Positions 1-12,358 are shown, counted from the stretch's first letter. The stretch: 64,000 bases of DNA from Paulinella micropora (GCA_009731375.1 BJOX01000139.1:831668-895667), one strand, 5' to 3'. Notes: generated by a model from the letters alone, not told the origin. Translations and numbers: made by a program.

Positions 1-426
1 GAATTATACGATGTTTATACATTTCAAGAGCGCGTGGCAGAAAGAGGGGGAAAATCAAACCAGAAAAATGTGGGAATTTACATAATAGTGCACAGGTAAA
101 AATTGACATAAAGGAGAGGGATGATATGACTAAAATGTGAGAACCATAAGAAATGTAGCCCAAAAAAGATATGACAAAACAGGGTCATCGCAGATAGCGT
201 TTGGCCCCGTCCGGACCAAAAAGAAAAAAAAGTTGCAGCGGGCTGCAGGCGTAGAGAGAGAGATCAGGCCGCATCTTCGTGTCCCGTGATTTCCAGGGGA
301 GGAGGAACGAAAAGTTGGCGAGGCGGTAGGTCTGTGAACAAACCAACAAGAATAAAGTAAATGACTTAATGAGTGATAAAAAATAACAATCTCTCTCTCT
401 CTCTCTCTTTAATGAGTGATAAAAAA

Positions 427-477
<51 letters not shown>

Positions 478-479
478 GA

Positions 480-514
<35 letters not shown>

Positions 515-1330
515 CTTGTTATCGGGCGACATAAGTGTGGGGCAGGGGATTTCGGGGGCACCCCTTGAAATTCCACTCTTGCTCCTGACAACATACACAG
601 GCACCATATGCATGATGATGCGCGTGTGTGTGGCGAGTGTAACAAATCAATCAACCCATCAACCAATAATGAAATGAATGATACGAATGATATGAATGAC
701 ATGAATGACATGAATCGAATGATACGAATGATACAAATGAAACGAATGAAATGAATCTATGAATCAACAAGTCAGCCAGTCATTCATTTAGCCAGTCAAT
801 CAATCGACGAATGAATCGATAAATCAATAGATGAATCAAACGACGAATTTATCGATCATTCGTCGATCGATAAATCAACCAACCAGTCAATCAATCAATC
901 AGTCAGTCAGTCAGTCAATCAACCAATCAGTCAATCAATCAGTCAATCAATCAGTCAGTCAAACAATCACTCAACCAATCAATCGACTAACCAACCAACC
1001 CCAACCAACTAATCAATCAATCCGTCAATGAATGGCATCGATCAATCAATCAATCCCACAATCACTAACTCACTCAATCAGACCGAAGGAAACTGTATGA
1101 TCAGCGCGAAAGAGAATTTGTATTGTGGCCACGTTGTCCTGGTCCAGCCGACACGCGAACCGCTTCCACTCGCTCTCCAACAACTTGAAAGGTTCGAAAT
1201 CATCGTCTTCTTCGTCATTTTCGACTTCTTCGAGTCCTTCGCCTTTTTCTGCCTCTTTGCCTTCGTGATTGCCTCCACCCTTTCCTTCCTCATTGACGTC
1301 ATCGCTGTCTCTCCGATTCTCCATCGAACC
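1..1330. repeat. Low-complexity interval without a supported gene
   Basis: The interval holds (TC)n, (AC)n and (TA)n tracts at about 390-515. From about 640 to 1080 lies a long degenerate tetranucleotide field of AATG/AATC type. A minus-strand acidic open frame at 1070-1324 is visible but has no recognisable domain, so I do not call it a gene. The rest shows nothing I can name. Confidence 0.7.
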
Positions 1331-1354
1331 CTATGTATGTAATGTATGTATGTG

Positions 1355-1386
<32 letters not shown>

Positions 1387-1412
1387 TGTATGTATGTATG
1401 TATGTATGCATG
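1331..1412. repeat. (TATG)n microsatellite
   Basis: A nearly pure run of TATG units immediately precedes the left end of the mariner element. The open frames through it encode only repeating Met-Tyr-Val-Cys and are not genes. Confidence 0.9.
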
Positions 1413-1420
1413 TATACATA

Positions 1421-2353
1421 AGGTGTCTCAAAAGTTCGTTCCCACTTTTGATTTTTTTCTCTCTGGTAAGAAGGCCGAGATAGCTGGTTTTATTTCATGT
1501 GCTCACAATACAAGACCACGCACAGTCGTGTGTCCTCAATAATTACGAAGACTCTCGCCTTTCGACTTGATAACGTTGCGGAGTCGTTTAGGCACAGATT
1601 CAACAGTTTTTTTTACAGTGTCCTGCGACAAGTTCAACCAGGCTTGTTTGATTCGGCGTTTAAGTTGTGCTAGGTTTCGCGGGGGGTTCTTATCGAGGTC
1701 GCTGACCATGATGCTCCATATATTTTCAATGGGGTTGAGGTCTGGGGACTTTGCGGGCCACTGGCCGTTAGGGCCCGAAGTGATGTGGTGGGGTACGTTT
1801 TGCCGGAGCCAGCTGTTGATCGCGGCCGCCATATGGGCAGAGGCCCCATCGTGCACCTAATGCATATCGTTGTAATCTACAACTCTTAAGCTTTCATTTG
1901 AGCCCAAGATCATGAAAATCAGATAAGAATTGGCAGAGAACGATGAATTTTGCAGCCATTTTGGGAGGGTCACTTCTTGAGTTTGGAGATCTTCGATTTC
2001 TGAGCTGGAAAGGGCTGGGGGTCTGGGGGTGGGATGTGCCGTGGGACACCCGTAGGGACACTCCGGGACATCCCTCGAAAGGGACGTCCCGGGTCATCCC
2101 TGCTCGGGAGACTTCGAGATTTAGGGACATCCCCATTTTGGGGACGTCCCAAAAAATTTTAGGGACATACCTTTTTTTTTTTTTTTTTTTTTGCATAATT
2201 TTTTTTCCGAAGAGTTTCAAAGCCCCATACACATAGGTACCTCACACTACTGTACGTGTCCTGTAGTGTAAGCACATGAAATGAAACAAGCTATCGCGGC
2301 CTCCTTCCCAGAGAGAAAAAGATCAAAAGTGGGAACGAACTTTTGAGACACCT
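1421..2353 (-). mobile_element. Decayed Tc1/mariner DNA transposon
   Basis: Two inverted ends are visible. The left end begins AGGTGTCTCAAAAGTTCG at 1421, and its reverse complement ends at 2353. About 32 bp match, and both ends are flanked by TA, the target-site duplication of this superfamily. Between them lies the C-terminal part of a transposase on the minus strand (1536-1856). The N-terminal two thirds expected of this family is not recognisable. The space instead holds a GC-rich run of repeated GGGACRTCCC-like units (about 2035-2170) and a T-tract. The copy is therefore internally deleted or overwritten and cannot be autonomous. Confidence 0.85.
1536..1856 (-). pseudogene. Tc1/mariner transposase, C-terminal fragment
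   Basis: About 106 residues of the DDE/DDD catalytic domain remain. The second catalytic Asp is in the motif HDGASAH near the start of the fragment. The last acidic motif reads SPDLNPIENIW, diagnostic of Tc1-like transposases. Intact family members are about 330-350 residues, so two thirds is missing. The fragment lies on the minus strand between the inverted ends at 1421 and 2353. No start codon for an intact protein is present, and I treat it as a dead remnant. Confidence 0.85.
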
Positions 2354-2629
2354 CTTAAATGTACCATGTATATGTATTTATGCATAAAATATTATGTATC
2401 TATGGGATACGATACAATTCAGTACAATACACAGGTACATTCATGCATTCATGTATGCATACAAGCATACATACATAATACATACATACATACACACACA
2501 CACACACTTACATATATACAAACATGTAATATGCGTTACCTCGCGAAGTGGTTCAAAGAACCTTCCGCTGCTTTTGTATTTTTCTAGCGGTGTTGCCACT
2601 TCAGCCACTTTGGAGAGAAACAGAGAGAC

Positions 2630-2679
<50 letters not shown>

Positions 2680-3011
2680 GATGCATGCATGCATGCCATG
2701 GGCAATCAAATTCCACGCAAATTGGAATCGGAATGCATGTCGTGCGAGGGTTCCGACGATTGTTTTAAGCCTTGTCAATCGTATCTTTAAGAGAATGGTG
2801 GGGAATTCGTGAGCTTTGCCAAGGTTGAATGAATATATTCGACTGTTTTGTAATCTTCACTTCCCTCCATCCATTCCCTTCCTCCCTCCCTCCCTCCATC
2901 CATTCCCTTCCTACCCTTCCCCCCCCCCCCCCCCCCCCCCCCTTTTTTCTNNNNNNNNNNNNNNNNNNNNNNNNNNNNNNCCCCCCCCCCCCCCCCCCCA
3001 ACCCTCCTCTT

Positions 3012-3045
<34 letters not shown>

Positions 3046-3060
3046 ATACCTGATATTTCA
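2354..3060. repeat. Microsatellites and C-tract around an assembly gap
   Basis: The interval contains (CATA)n/(CA)n near 2440-2520, (GA)n at about 2627-2675, CCCT-type units from 2863, a long C-tract split by an N gap at 2951-2980, and (TC)n(TA)n at about 3007-3046. No gene is supported. Confidence 0.85.
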
Positions 3061-3144
3061 GTAGTTGGGTTGGACTGTCGCGGTGTTGATGAGTCTAGAA
3101 CGGTAGATGAGAAACCCGTGGTGGCGAGTTCTAAGTAAGCACGT

Positions 3145-3275
3145 AATAGATAGATAGATATGTTTGGTCTATCAGCTCTGCATATCCGAAGACATAGGCA
3201 TCCATTCCATCCGGCTGCCAATCGGCGACTGGGTAGCGGGCTGGAATAGATAGATAGATAGATATATAGATAAAC

Positions 3276-3333
<58 letters not shown>

Positions 3334-3357
3334 TGACTATTTCCAAGTAAGCTCGTA

Positions 3358-3408
<51 letters not shown>

Positions 3409-3452
3409 TAGATAGATGTAGATAGATAGATAGATAGATAGTTAGATAGATG

Positions 3453-3484
<32 letters not shown>

Positions 3485-3515
3485 TAGACAGATATGTACA
3501 GATATAGATAGACAA

Positions 3516-3547
<32 letters not shown>

Positions 3548-3622
3548 GTTGGTAGGTAGGTAGGTAGGTAGGTAGGTAGGTAGGAAGGCAGGTAGGTAGA
3601 GGTAGGCAGATACAGACAGACT

Positions 3623-3679
<57 letters not shown>

Positions 3680-3724
3680 GGATGATAAGTATGTAGACAG
3701 AAAGGTAGGTGGGTAGGTAGGTAG

Positions 3725-3783
<59 letters not shown>

Positions 3784-3810
3784 ACCCTCGCTAGTTGGCT
3801 GAGTCCAAGG

Positions 3811-3882
<72 letters not shown>

Positions 3883-3914
3883 TGCATATCCTCGCTAGTT
3901 GGCTGAGTCCAAGG

Positions 3915-3956
<42 letters not shown>

Positions 3957-4002
3957 CATACCCTCGCTACTTGGCGTAGTCCAAGGCTTCGCAGGCTTAT
4001 CA

Positions 4003-4048
<46 letters not shown>

Positions 4049-4140
4049 ATACCCTCGCTTCTTGGCGTAGTACAACGCCTCGCAGGCTTATCACTTGCCG
4101 CTTTTGCAAGCTTATCAACATTTGCCTTAACAGTATAACT
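3145..4140. repeat. (GATA)n, (GTAG)n and (TC)n microsatellite block
   Basis: Long GATA runs (3245-3700, interrupted by GTAG at 3545-3600 and 3705-3726) are followed by five (TC)n tracts. Each tract is separated by a similar unique spacer of about 40 bp containing GCATACCCTCGCT, so the spacer plus (TC)n is itself a tandem unit. The very long minus-strand open frame across this block is only repeated Ser-Leu, Tyr-Ile and Arg-Glu and is not a gene. Confidence 0.9.
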
Positions 4141-4171
4141 CCTGGTATGAATAGAAACAAACAAACATACA

Positions 4172-4204
<33 letters not shown>

Positions 4205-4251
4205 GCATATATACATACATACATACATACATACACTCATACATACACTCA

Positions 4252-4285
<34 letters not shown>

Positions 4286-4367
4286 CATGTACATACATAC
4301 ATACCTCAGCCATTCGGGCTCTTCGGGAGAAACTTTCTTCTTAGACTTGGTCGACTATTTATATTAC

Positions 4368-4406
<39 letters not shown>

Positions 4407-4749
4407 GATAGATAGTGTTTATCTAGGAGCGTCGCATAGCCAAAAGGCCATAGGCGTCCTACCAGGAGACAGCCTCGGCTCAGGCCTCCCTTCGCCTTCC
4501 TGGCTCTCCCCCAGCGGGGAGATCCACTTACCAAGCACAAAGTGCATGATAAGTACCTTTTACGGGAGAGCTCAAAGGAAACACCCAACGCCGCAGCTAC
4601 CCATGGTGCAGCCTTGCGAGCTAGGCAACTGGCATGTGGCGCAGTTTGCTCTAGGAGGGTTGGTCTTCACATCACCAATGTCCCGCCCCCTCGACCAATT
4701 TTTCTCACATCGAGGGGAGGGACGCCCTCCGGGGATAGATAGATAGATG

Positions 4750-4798
<49 letters not shown>

Positions 4799-5041
4799 TA
4801 GATAGATAGATAGATAGATAGATGAGATGAGATAGATGAGATGAGATAGATAGATGAGATAGATAGAGAGATAGATAGATAGATAGATAGATAGATATAT
4901 AGATAGATAGATAGGATAGGATAGGATAGGATAGGATAGGATAGGATAGTTACCCCGCGGCCGGAGAACAAGCTCCCGAAGCAACCGGTGGAAGTAGAGT
5001 CGGATCTGACGTTAGCCTCCCTAGAAACATGAGATATTCCT

Positions 5042-5232
5042 AACTCTTAAGTACAATGAACAATGACTTCCAGCGCTTCGATCTTAGCCAAAATTTATAT
5101 CCATCACGTGTGTTATGGCTCATTAGAAAGCTCTTGATCAGAGCTTTTCAACGAGCCACTGCACAAAAACAAACATGAGAAATAGCTGAGATCGAAGCGC
5201 TTGAAGTCGTTGCTCGTTGTGCTTAAGAACTA
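5042..5232. mobile_element. Fold-back MITE-like element
   Basis: Two inverted arms of about 45 bp bound a 190 bp segment. The left arm starts AACTCTTAAGTACAATGAAC and the right arm is its near reverse complement, ending CTTAAGAACT. Both arms contain AGCGCTTCGATCT. There is no coding sequence inside. The same element is present again at 6982-7172 because of the 1.9 kb duplication. Confidence 0.7.
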
Positions 5233-5349
5233 CTAACTTCTCATGGGTCGAGCATGAGGTCAGTTTTTGAGAATTAACAAATCATTTCCGCGGATTGTTC
5301 ACGGGGATTACTGGTGAAAGGTTTACAGCTCATATCAAGAATTGTCCCC

Positions 5350-5540
5350 ATGTGGGTGGATGGACGGATGATGGATGGACGGATGGATGGATGGATAGAT
5401 GGATGGATGGATGGATGGAAAGATGGATGGATGGTGGATGGATGGATGGATTGATGGATGGTGGATGGATGGATGGATAGATGGATGGATGGTGGATGGA
5501 TGGATGGATGGGTGGATGGATGGATGGATGAATGAAACAA
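5350..5540. repeat. (GGAT)n microsatellite
   Basis: GGAT/GATG units form an imperfect array, repeated exactly at 7290-7480 in the second copy of the duplication. Open frames here encode Ile-His-Pro-Ser or Trp-Met-Asp-Gly repeats only. Confidence 0.9.
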
Positions 5541-5754
5541 CGAGTAGATAGACAAGCAGGTAGGTATATCTGTTGTGGCTTCTGTACCTGGGTCGGCGAA
5601 AACAGCTGCTGTCTATCGCGTTCCACCTGTCGCCAGAGAGAGAGAGAGAGAGAGAGGGAGGGAGCGAGGGAGGGAGAGAGAGAGAGAGGGGGGGGGGGGN
5701 NNNNNNNNNNNNNNNNNNNNNNNNNNNNNNNNNNNNNNNNNNNNNNNNNNNNNN

Positions 5755-5822
<68 letters not shown>

Positions 5823-5854
5823 TGCATATCCTCGCTAGTTGGCTGAGTCCAAGG

Positions 5855-5896
<42 letters not shown>

Positions 5897-5942
5897 CATA
5901 CCCTCGCTACTTGGCGTAGTCCAAGGCTTCGCAGGCTTATCA

Positions 5943-5988
<46 letters not shown>

Positions 5989-6111
5989 ATACCCTCGCTT
6001 CTTGGCGTAGTACAACGCCTCGCAGGCTTATCACTTGCCGCTTTTGCAAGCTTATCAACATTTGCCTTAACAGTATAACTCCTGGTATGAATAGAAACAA
6101 ACAAACATACA

Positions 6112-6144
<33 letters not shown>

Positions 6145-6191
6145 GCATATATACATACATACATACATACATACACTCATACATACACTCA

Positions 6192-6225
<34 letters not shown>

Positions 6226-6307
6226 CATGTACATACATACATACCTCAGCCATTCGGGCTCTTCGGGAGAAACTTTCTTCTTAGACTTGGTCGACTATTT
6301 ATATTAC

Positions 6308-6346
<39 letters not shown>

Positions 6347-6689
6347 GATAGATAGTGTTTATCTAGGAGCGTCGCATAGCCAAAAGGCCATAGGCGTCCT
6401 ACCAGGAGACAGCCTCGGCTCAGGCCTCCCTTCGCCTTCCTGGCTCTCCCCCAGCGGGGAGATCCACTTACCAAGCACAAAGTGCATGATAAGTACCTTT
6501 TACGGGAGAGCTCAAAGGAAACACCCAACGCCGCAGCTACCCATGGTGCAGCCTTGCGAGCTAGGCAACTGGCATGTGGCGCAGTTTGCTCTAGGAGGGT
6601 TGGTCTTCACATCACCAATGTCCCGCCCCCTCGACCAATTTTTCTCACATCGAGGGGAGGGACGCCCTCCGGGGATAGATAGATAGATG

Positions 6690-6738
<49 letters not shown>

Positions 6739-7639
6739 TAGATAGATAGATAGATAGATAGATGAGATGAGATAGATGAGATGAGATAGATAGATGAGAT
6801 AGATAGAGAGATAGATAGATAGATAGATAGATAGATATATAGATAGATAGATAGGATAGGATAGGATAGGATAGGATAGGATAGGATAGTTACCCCGCGG
6901 CCGGAGAACAAGCTCCCGAAGCAACCGGTGGAAGTAGAGTCGGATCTGACGTTAGCCTCCCTAGAAACATGAGATATTCCTAACTCTTAAGTACAATGAA
7001 CAATGACTTCCAGCGCTTCGATCTTAGCCAAAATTTATATCCATCACGTGTGTTATGGCTCATTAGAAAGCTCTTGATCAGAGCTTTTCAACGAGCCACT
7101 GCACAAAAACAAACATGAGAAATAGCTGAGATCGAAGCGCTTGAAGTCGTTGCTCGTTGTGCTTAAGAACTACTAACTTCTCATGGGTCGAGCATGAGGT
7201 CAGTTTTTGAGAATTAACAAATCATTTCCGCGGATTGTTCACGGGGATTACTGGTGAAAGGTTTACAGCTCATATCAAGAATTGTCCCCATGTGGGTGGA
7301 TGGACGGATGATGGATGGACGGATGGATGGATGGATAGATGGATGGATGGATGGATGGAAAGATGGATGGATGGTGGATGGATGGATGGATTGATGGATG
7401 GTGGATGGATGGATGGATAGATGGATGGATGGTGGATGGATGGATGGATGGGTGGATGGATGGATGGATGAATGAAACAACGAGTAGATAGACAAGCAGG
7501 TAGGTATATCTGTTGTGGCTTCTGTACCTGGGTCGGCGAAAACAGCTGCTGTCTATCGCGTTCCACCTGTCGCCAGAGAGAGAGAGAGAGAGAGAGGGAG
7601 GGAGCGAGGGAGGGAGAGAGAGAGAGAGGGGGGGGGGGG
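5755..7639 (+). repeat. Second copy of the 1.9 kb tandem duplication
   Basis: Each landmark of 3815-5699 recurs here 1940 bases later: the unique island now at 6355-6675, the MITE at 6982-7172 and the (GGAT)n run at 7290-7480. The copy starts directly after the gap at 5700-5754 and ends at the large gap at 7654-8266. Confidence 0.9.
6982..7172. mobile_element. Fold-back MITE-like element, duplicate copy
   Basis: This is the second copy of the element at 5042-5232, with the same inverted arms. It exists because of the surrounding 1.9 kb duplication, not by a separate insertion. Confidence 0.7.
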
Positions 7640-7653
7640 GGGGAGGGGGGGGG

Positions 7654-8266
7654 NNNNNNNNNNNNNNNNNNNNNNNNNNNNNNNNNNNNNNNNNNNNNNN
7701 NNNNNNNNNNNNNNNNNNNNNNNNNNNNNNNNNNNNNNNNNNNNNNNNNNNNNNNNNNNNNNNNNNNNNNNNNNNNNNNNNNNNNNNNNNNNNNNNNNNN
7801 NNNNNNNNNNNNNNNNNNNNNNNNNNNNNNNNNNNNNNNNNNNNNNNNNNNNNNNNNNNNNNNNNNNNNNNNNNNNNNNNNNNNNNNNNNNNNNNNNNNN
7901 NNNNNNNNNNNNNNNNNNNNNNNNNNNNNNNNNNNNNNNNNNNNNNNNNNNNNNNNNNNNNNNNNNNNNNNNNNNNNNNNNNNNNNNNNNNNNNNNNNNN
8001 NNNNNNNNNNNNNNNNNNNNNNNNNNNNNNNNNNNNNNNNNNNNNNNNNNNNNNNNNNNNNNNNNNNNNNNNNNNNNNNNNNNNNNNNNNNNNNNNNNNN
8101 NNNNNNNNNNNNNNNNNNNNNNNNNNNNNNNNNNNNNNNNNNNNNNNNNNNNNNNNNNNNNNNNNNNNNNNNNNNNNNNNNNNNNNNNNNNNNNNNNNNN
8201 NNNNNNNNNNNNNNNNNNNNNNNNNNNNNNNNNNNNNNNNNNNNNNNNNNNNNNNNNNNNNNNNNN
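7654..8266. other. Assembly gap (613 N)
   Basis: Unknown bases lie between a G-tract on the left and a G/GA-tract on the right. The other sized gaps are at 2951-2980, 5700-5754, 37302-38111 and 54948-55118. Ten-base gaps lie at 16500, 19517, 20484, 24139, 25326, 26701, 43510, 62858 and 63707. Confidence 1.
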
Positions 8267-8419
8267 AGGGGGGGGGGGGGGGGGGGAGGGAGGGAGAGAG
8301 AGAGAGAGAGGAGAGAGGGAGAGTGAGAGAGGGACAATGAGAGATAGAGAAAGAGAGAGAGAGAGAGAGAGAGATATGTGAACCTCGCAAAATGCTAGTT
8401 GCAGCATTTATTTATCATG

Positions 8420-8420
8420 C

Positions 8421-8451
<31 letters not shown>

Positions 8452-8452
8452 C

Positions 8453-8489
<37 letters not shown>

Positions 8490-8605
8490 GCAAACAAAAG
8501 CGGAAACGATAACGACAAGGACAACGACAACAACGACAACAACGACGACGACGACGACGACGACAACAACAACAACAACAACAGCAGCAGCAGCAGCAAA
8601 TACCT
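8420..8605. repeat. (CAA)n/(ACG)n trinucleotide array
   Basis: CAA, ACG and CAG triplet runs give an open frame of Asn, Gln and Thr homopolymers on the plus strand. It has no flanking domain, so I call it repeat rather than gene. Confidence 0.8.
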
Positions 8606-8884
8606 GGGCATCTTGCGGTGGGTTGCTTCAGTAGTCTTGTCGGTGTTTCCCTCGATTTGCAGAAAGGTTAGCAGTTGTAGCAGCATAGACATTGTATCGA
8701 AGGTAGCAAAGGTAACCTAGCAAGAACAAGAGGCAGGGAAGTTCGAACCTAGACAACACGATGAAGAAAAGACTAGAGTGCAACTGGACAAGGTGCTCTG
8801 TATAGACATGGATCAGGAGGACGGGGCTCCCAAGAGGAGGGCTCCGGAGCAAAAGGCAGAACTTCACGGGAGGAAACGACGGCA

Positions 8885-9170
8885 TGTATGTATGTACGTA
8901 TGTATGTATGCATGTATGTATGTTATGTATGTATGTACGTATGCATATATGTATGTATGTATTGTATGTATGCATGTATGTATTATGTATGTATGTATGT
9001 ATGCATGCATGTATGTATGTTATGTATGTTATATATGTTATGTATGTATGTATGTATGTATGTATGTACGTCTGTACGTCTGTACGTCATGTATGTCTGT
9101 ACGTCTGTATGTCTGTATGTCTGTATATAGTATGTATGTCTGTATGTCTGTGTGTCCGTATGTCTGGATG
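8885..9170. repeat. (TATG)n and (GTCT)n microsatellite
   Basis: An imperfect TATG array passes into a TGTATGTC/TGTACGTC array near 9060-9170. All open frames here are repeat translations. Confidence 0.9.
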
Positions 9171-9206
9171 TAGGGTTACACACGATGTCATGACATGACA
9201 CAGTAA

Positions 9207-9660
9207 AAAGGGACGGAACAATTAGAGCACCTCCTCGGGATCTATCATAGGGCAGAGGTTGCAGCGGGATACTTGTAATATATCAAGGCTCACGGGCATT
9301 TTTCTTGCAAACACCATGAGAACCACGAATTCGAAGACTGTTACAAAGACAGCTGTATGCTGTAGGAAGAAAGAAAAGAGAGCGCCTCGGTCAGCCAAGG
9401 CAGCAGCAGGCGCAGCGTCGCTGCAGTCTGCACCCACTGGTTGCATAGCCGCTGTAAGCTTGCTGACATGACTCGACATGACGACGTGACGTGACAGATG
9501 ACCTGACCTGACATGACCTTTTGGTTTTGACCACAGGCAACAACAGCGATATAGGGTGCCAATAAAAAGCCAGCCTTGATATATTACAAGTATCCCGCTG
9601 CAACCTCTGCCCTATGATAGATCCTAAGGAGGTGCTCTAAATGTTTTGTCCCTTTTTGTG
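9207..9660. mobile_element. Fold-back (MITE-like) element with about 85 bp arms
   Basis: The left arm (about 9207-9291) runs from AAAAAGGGACGGAAC through GGGCAGAGGTTGCAGCGGGA to ATATCAAGGCT. The right arm (about 9573-9660) is its near reverse complement. The interior of about 280 bp has no recognisable transposase. A further partial copy of the same arm follows at about 9697-9775, and the sequence around 9530-9572 is again inverted at about 9775-9830. This is therefore a nest of two or more related fold-back copies. Confidence 0.7.
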
Positions 9661-9696
9661 GGCACCTACACTGTACAGTACCCAACCAAAAGGGAC

Positions 9697-9830
9697 ACAA
9701 TAATAAGGGACGGAACATTTTAAGCACCCAGGGCAGAGGTTGCAGCGGGATACTTGTAATATCAAGGCTGGTTTTGCTGGAAGATTTTATTGGCACTCAA
9801 TATCGCTGTGATTGCCTGCGGTCACACCAA
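9697..9830. mobile_element. Partial second copy of the 9.2 kb fold-back element
   Basis: The segment repeats AAGGGACGGAAC and GGGCAGAGGTTGCAGCGGGA in the same orientation as the left arm at 9207. It then runs into sequence that mirrors 9530-9572 (GCCAATAAAA against its complement). It looks like a truncated or nested insertion of the same family. Confidence 0.6.
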
Positions 9831-10019
9831 AGGACAAAGCAAAAACCTCCTTATTTTATTTTAGGCTCGTATCACACCATCCGAATTTGGGATCCCGATT
9901 TCCGTTTCGTCGCATGCGGCTGACTCAATTTACCTGTATCCGAAGAGTGGGTGTTCTGATTTTCCGCAATAGGGTGTTCTGATTTTCTTCTCCCATCTAC
10001 CCAGTTTTCTTTCCTCCTT

Positions 10020-10140
10020 CTCCCTCCTTCTTTCTTTCTTTCTTTCCTTTTTCTCCCTCGTTAGATCTTCATTCTCAGTTCAATATCATTTCTTCCCTCG
10101 ACTTAACGTGCTTTCTGGCTTGCTTTCCTTTTTTTCTTTT

Positions 10141-10175
<35 letters not shown>

Positions 10176-10777
10176 GTCTGTCTTTGTCATATATGTGTGT
10201 GTGTGTGTGCGTGTATGTATGTATGTACATATGTATGTATGTATGTATGTACGTATGTATGTATGTGTGTGTGTATGCGTGTGTGTGTGTGTGTGTGTAC
10301 ATGTATGTATGTATGCACGCGTATGTATGTATGTATGTATGTATGTATGTATGTATGTATGTATGTGTATGTATGTATGTGTATGTATGTATGACATATG
10401 TATGTATGCATGCATGTATGTATGTATGTATGTATGTATGTATTCAGGTAAGGTAGGTTAGGTAGGTAGGTAGGTTAGTAAGTAGGTAGGGAGGTACATA
10501 GGAAGGTATGTATGTATTTCTGTATGTATGTACGTATGTACGTATGTACGTACGTATGTATGTATGTGTATGTGTGTATGTATGTATGTATGTATGTATG
10601 TATGTATGTATGTATGTATGTACGTATGTATGTATGTATGTATGCATGTATGTATGTATGCATGCATACATATATGCATGCATTCATGCATTCATGCATG
10701 TATGTATGTATGTATGCATGCAGTATGTTGTAGCAGTAGTAGCAGTAGTAGCAGTAGTAGCAGTAGTAGCAGTAGTT

Positions 10778-10837
<60 letters not shown>

Positions 10838-11130
10838 TGTATGTATGTGTGTATGTATGTATGTATGTATGTATACGTATGTATACGAATGTATGTATGT
10901 ATGTATGTATGTATGTATGTATGTTTGTATGTTTGTATGTTTGTATGTATGTATGTATGTATGTATGTATGTATGTATGTATGTATGTATAGTCGATCGG
11001 TCGGTCGATTGGTCGGGCGGGCGGGCATGTATGTATGCATCTATGTATGTATGTATAGTCGATCGGTCGGTCGATCGGTCGGTCGGGCGGGCGGGCATGT
11101 ATGTGTGCATGTATGTATTTATGTATCTAT

Positions 11131-11194
<64 letters not shown>

Positions 11195-11195
11195 C

Positions 11196-11241
<46 letters not shown>

Positions 11242-11386
11242 TAGTATGCATGTATGTATGTATGTATGCATGTATGCATGTATGCATGTATGTATGTATG
11301 CATGCATACATATATGCATGCATGCATGCATTCATGCATGTATGTATGTGTGTATGCATGTATGCATCATGTATGTATGTAGTACC

Positions 11387-11453
<67 letters not shown>

Positions 11454-11515
11454 TGTATGTATGTATGTATGTATGTATGTATGTATGTATGTATGTATGT
11501 ACAGCCGGTCGGTCA
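10020..11515. repeat. Compound microsatellite field
   Basis: The order is (CTTT)n, (CTGT)n, (TG)n/(TATG)n, (TAGG)n, (TATG)n, (AGT)n at about 10733-10838, (TATG)n, two copies of a GATCGGTCGGTCGAT-type unit at about 10990-11100, (AGT)n at about 11131-11242, (TATG)n, (AGT)n at 11386-11453 and (TATG)n. Long open frames through it are poly-Ser or Tyr-Val-Cys-Met translations. Confidence 0.9.
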
Positions 11516-11669
11516 GTCTGTTTCACTTTATTAATATAGTTATTAATATTTGTTTAATATAACTTTTCCGGTGCTGTGTCCGAATTCGAAAATAAAAAAT
11601 AAAAAAGGTTACGTCCGCAGAGTTGAATTTATTACCTTCAACGTTTCCTTTCCATTCCTTCCTCCCTGT

Positions 11670-11708
11670 TCCGCTCTCTCTCTCTCTCTCTCTCCCTCTC
11701 TCTCTCTA

Positions 11709-11749
<41 letters not shown>

Positions 11750-11860
11750 CTCTCTCAACAGTAAAAGTAGCATACATACATAGAGAGAGAGAGAGAGAAA
11801 GAGAGAAAGAGAGAGAGAAAGAGAGAAAGAGAGAGAGCGAGAGAGAGAGAGAGAAATTTC
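11670..11860. repeat. (TC)n followed by (GA)n, inverted microsatellite pair
   Basis: A TC-rich run at about 11676-11756 and a GA-rich run at about 11781-11855 lie head to head with 25 bp between them, so the strand can fold on itself. No gene is supported. Confidence 0.85.
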
Positions 11861-11900
11861 AAACTTCAACATCAGAATAAGAATTTAATCAATATTTTTT

Positions 11901-12358
11901 TTACGTGCTGTTATTGTAGTTTTGGGCTCTCTGATCTCTGGTTCGCGCTAAAGCTGGAATCATTCCCTCTCCTGGTTGTCGCTCTGATAGAGAGGTTCCT
12001 CGTGATAGTCTAGGTCCTTGTAAGGATGCTCCGCTTGCAGTGTAATATATACTTACTCCAGGTGGATAAGTCTGCAAGGGTGCGGCGCCGTTTGCAAGGT
12101 AAGACTGCATCAATCGGTACATCTGCATATCTGCGTTGGAAACTGACTCATAATACTGCATCGATTGCTGTTGGTGAAAGGCAGCTGGAATGATATTTGG
12201 TATATGGACAAAAGCTGATCGCCTTTTTTGGGGGCTTGTTGTCGACTGAGAGGGATGAGTAGATGACAAAGGAGAAAGTGGAACAAGAGTTTGAGGTGAT
12301 TGGTTTTTTCTTTTTCTTCCTTTTTGAGAAGAAGAAGAAGAAGAAGAAGAAGAAGAAG

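Larger units (their letters stand above)
3815..5699 (+). repeat. First copy of a 1.9 kb tandem duplication
   Basis: This block is repeated at 5755-7639 with a constant offset of 1940 bases, and I saw no difference on reading the two. It includes the (TC)n units, the (CATA)n run at 4165-4306, a unique island at 4415-4735, GATA runs, a fold-back MITE and a (GGAT)n run. It ends in an (AG)n/G-tract against a gap (5700-5754). Identity across hypervariable microsatellites, with gaps at both copy ends, points to an assembly duplication rather than an old genomic one. Confidence 0.9.

Noticed and set aside
1070-1324. Acidic minus-strand frame that could be an exon
   Set aside because: No domain, no clear splice sites and surrounded by simple repeats.
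3245-3700. Regularly spaced repeats that could suggest a CRISPR array
   Set aside because: Units are 4 bp with no unique spacers; these are ordinary microsatellites.
2787-4313. A 508-codon minus-strand open frame
   Set aside because: It is the translation of (TC)n, (GATA)n and (CATA)n arrays and runs through N bases; no unique protein sequence.
4415-4735. SINE-like island with an A-box-like TGGCGCAGTTTG (4637-4648)
   Set aside because: No matching B box and no other copy except the one made by the 1.9 kb duplication; too weak to name.
10475-11534. Long poly-Ser, poly-Leu and Tyr-Val-Cys-Met open frames
   Set aside because: All derive from (AGT)n and (TATG)n microsatellites, which are open in several frames at once.
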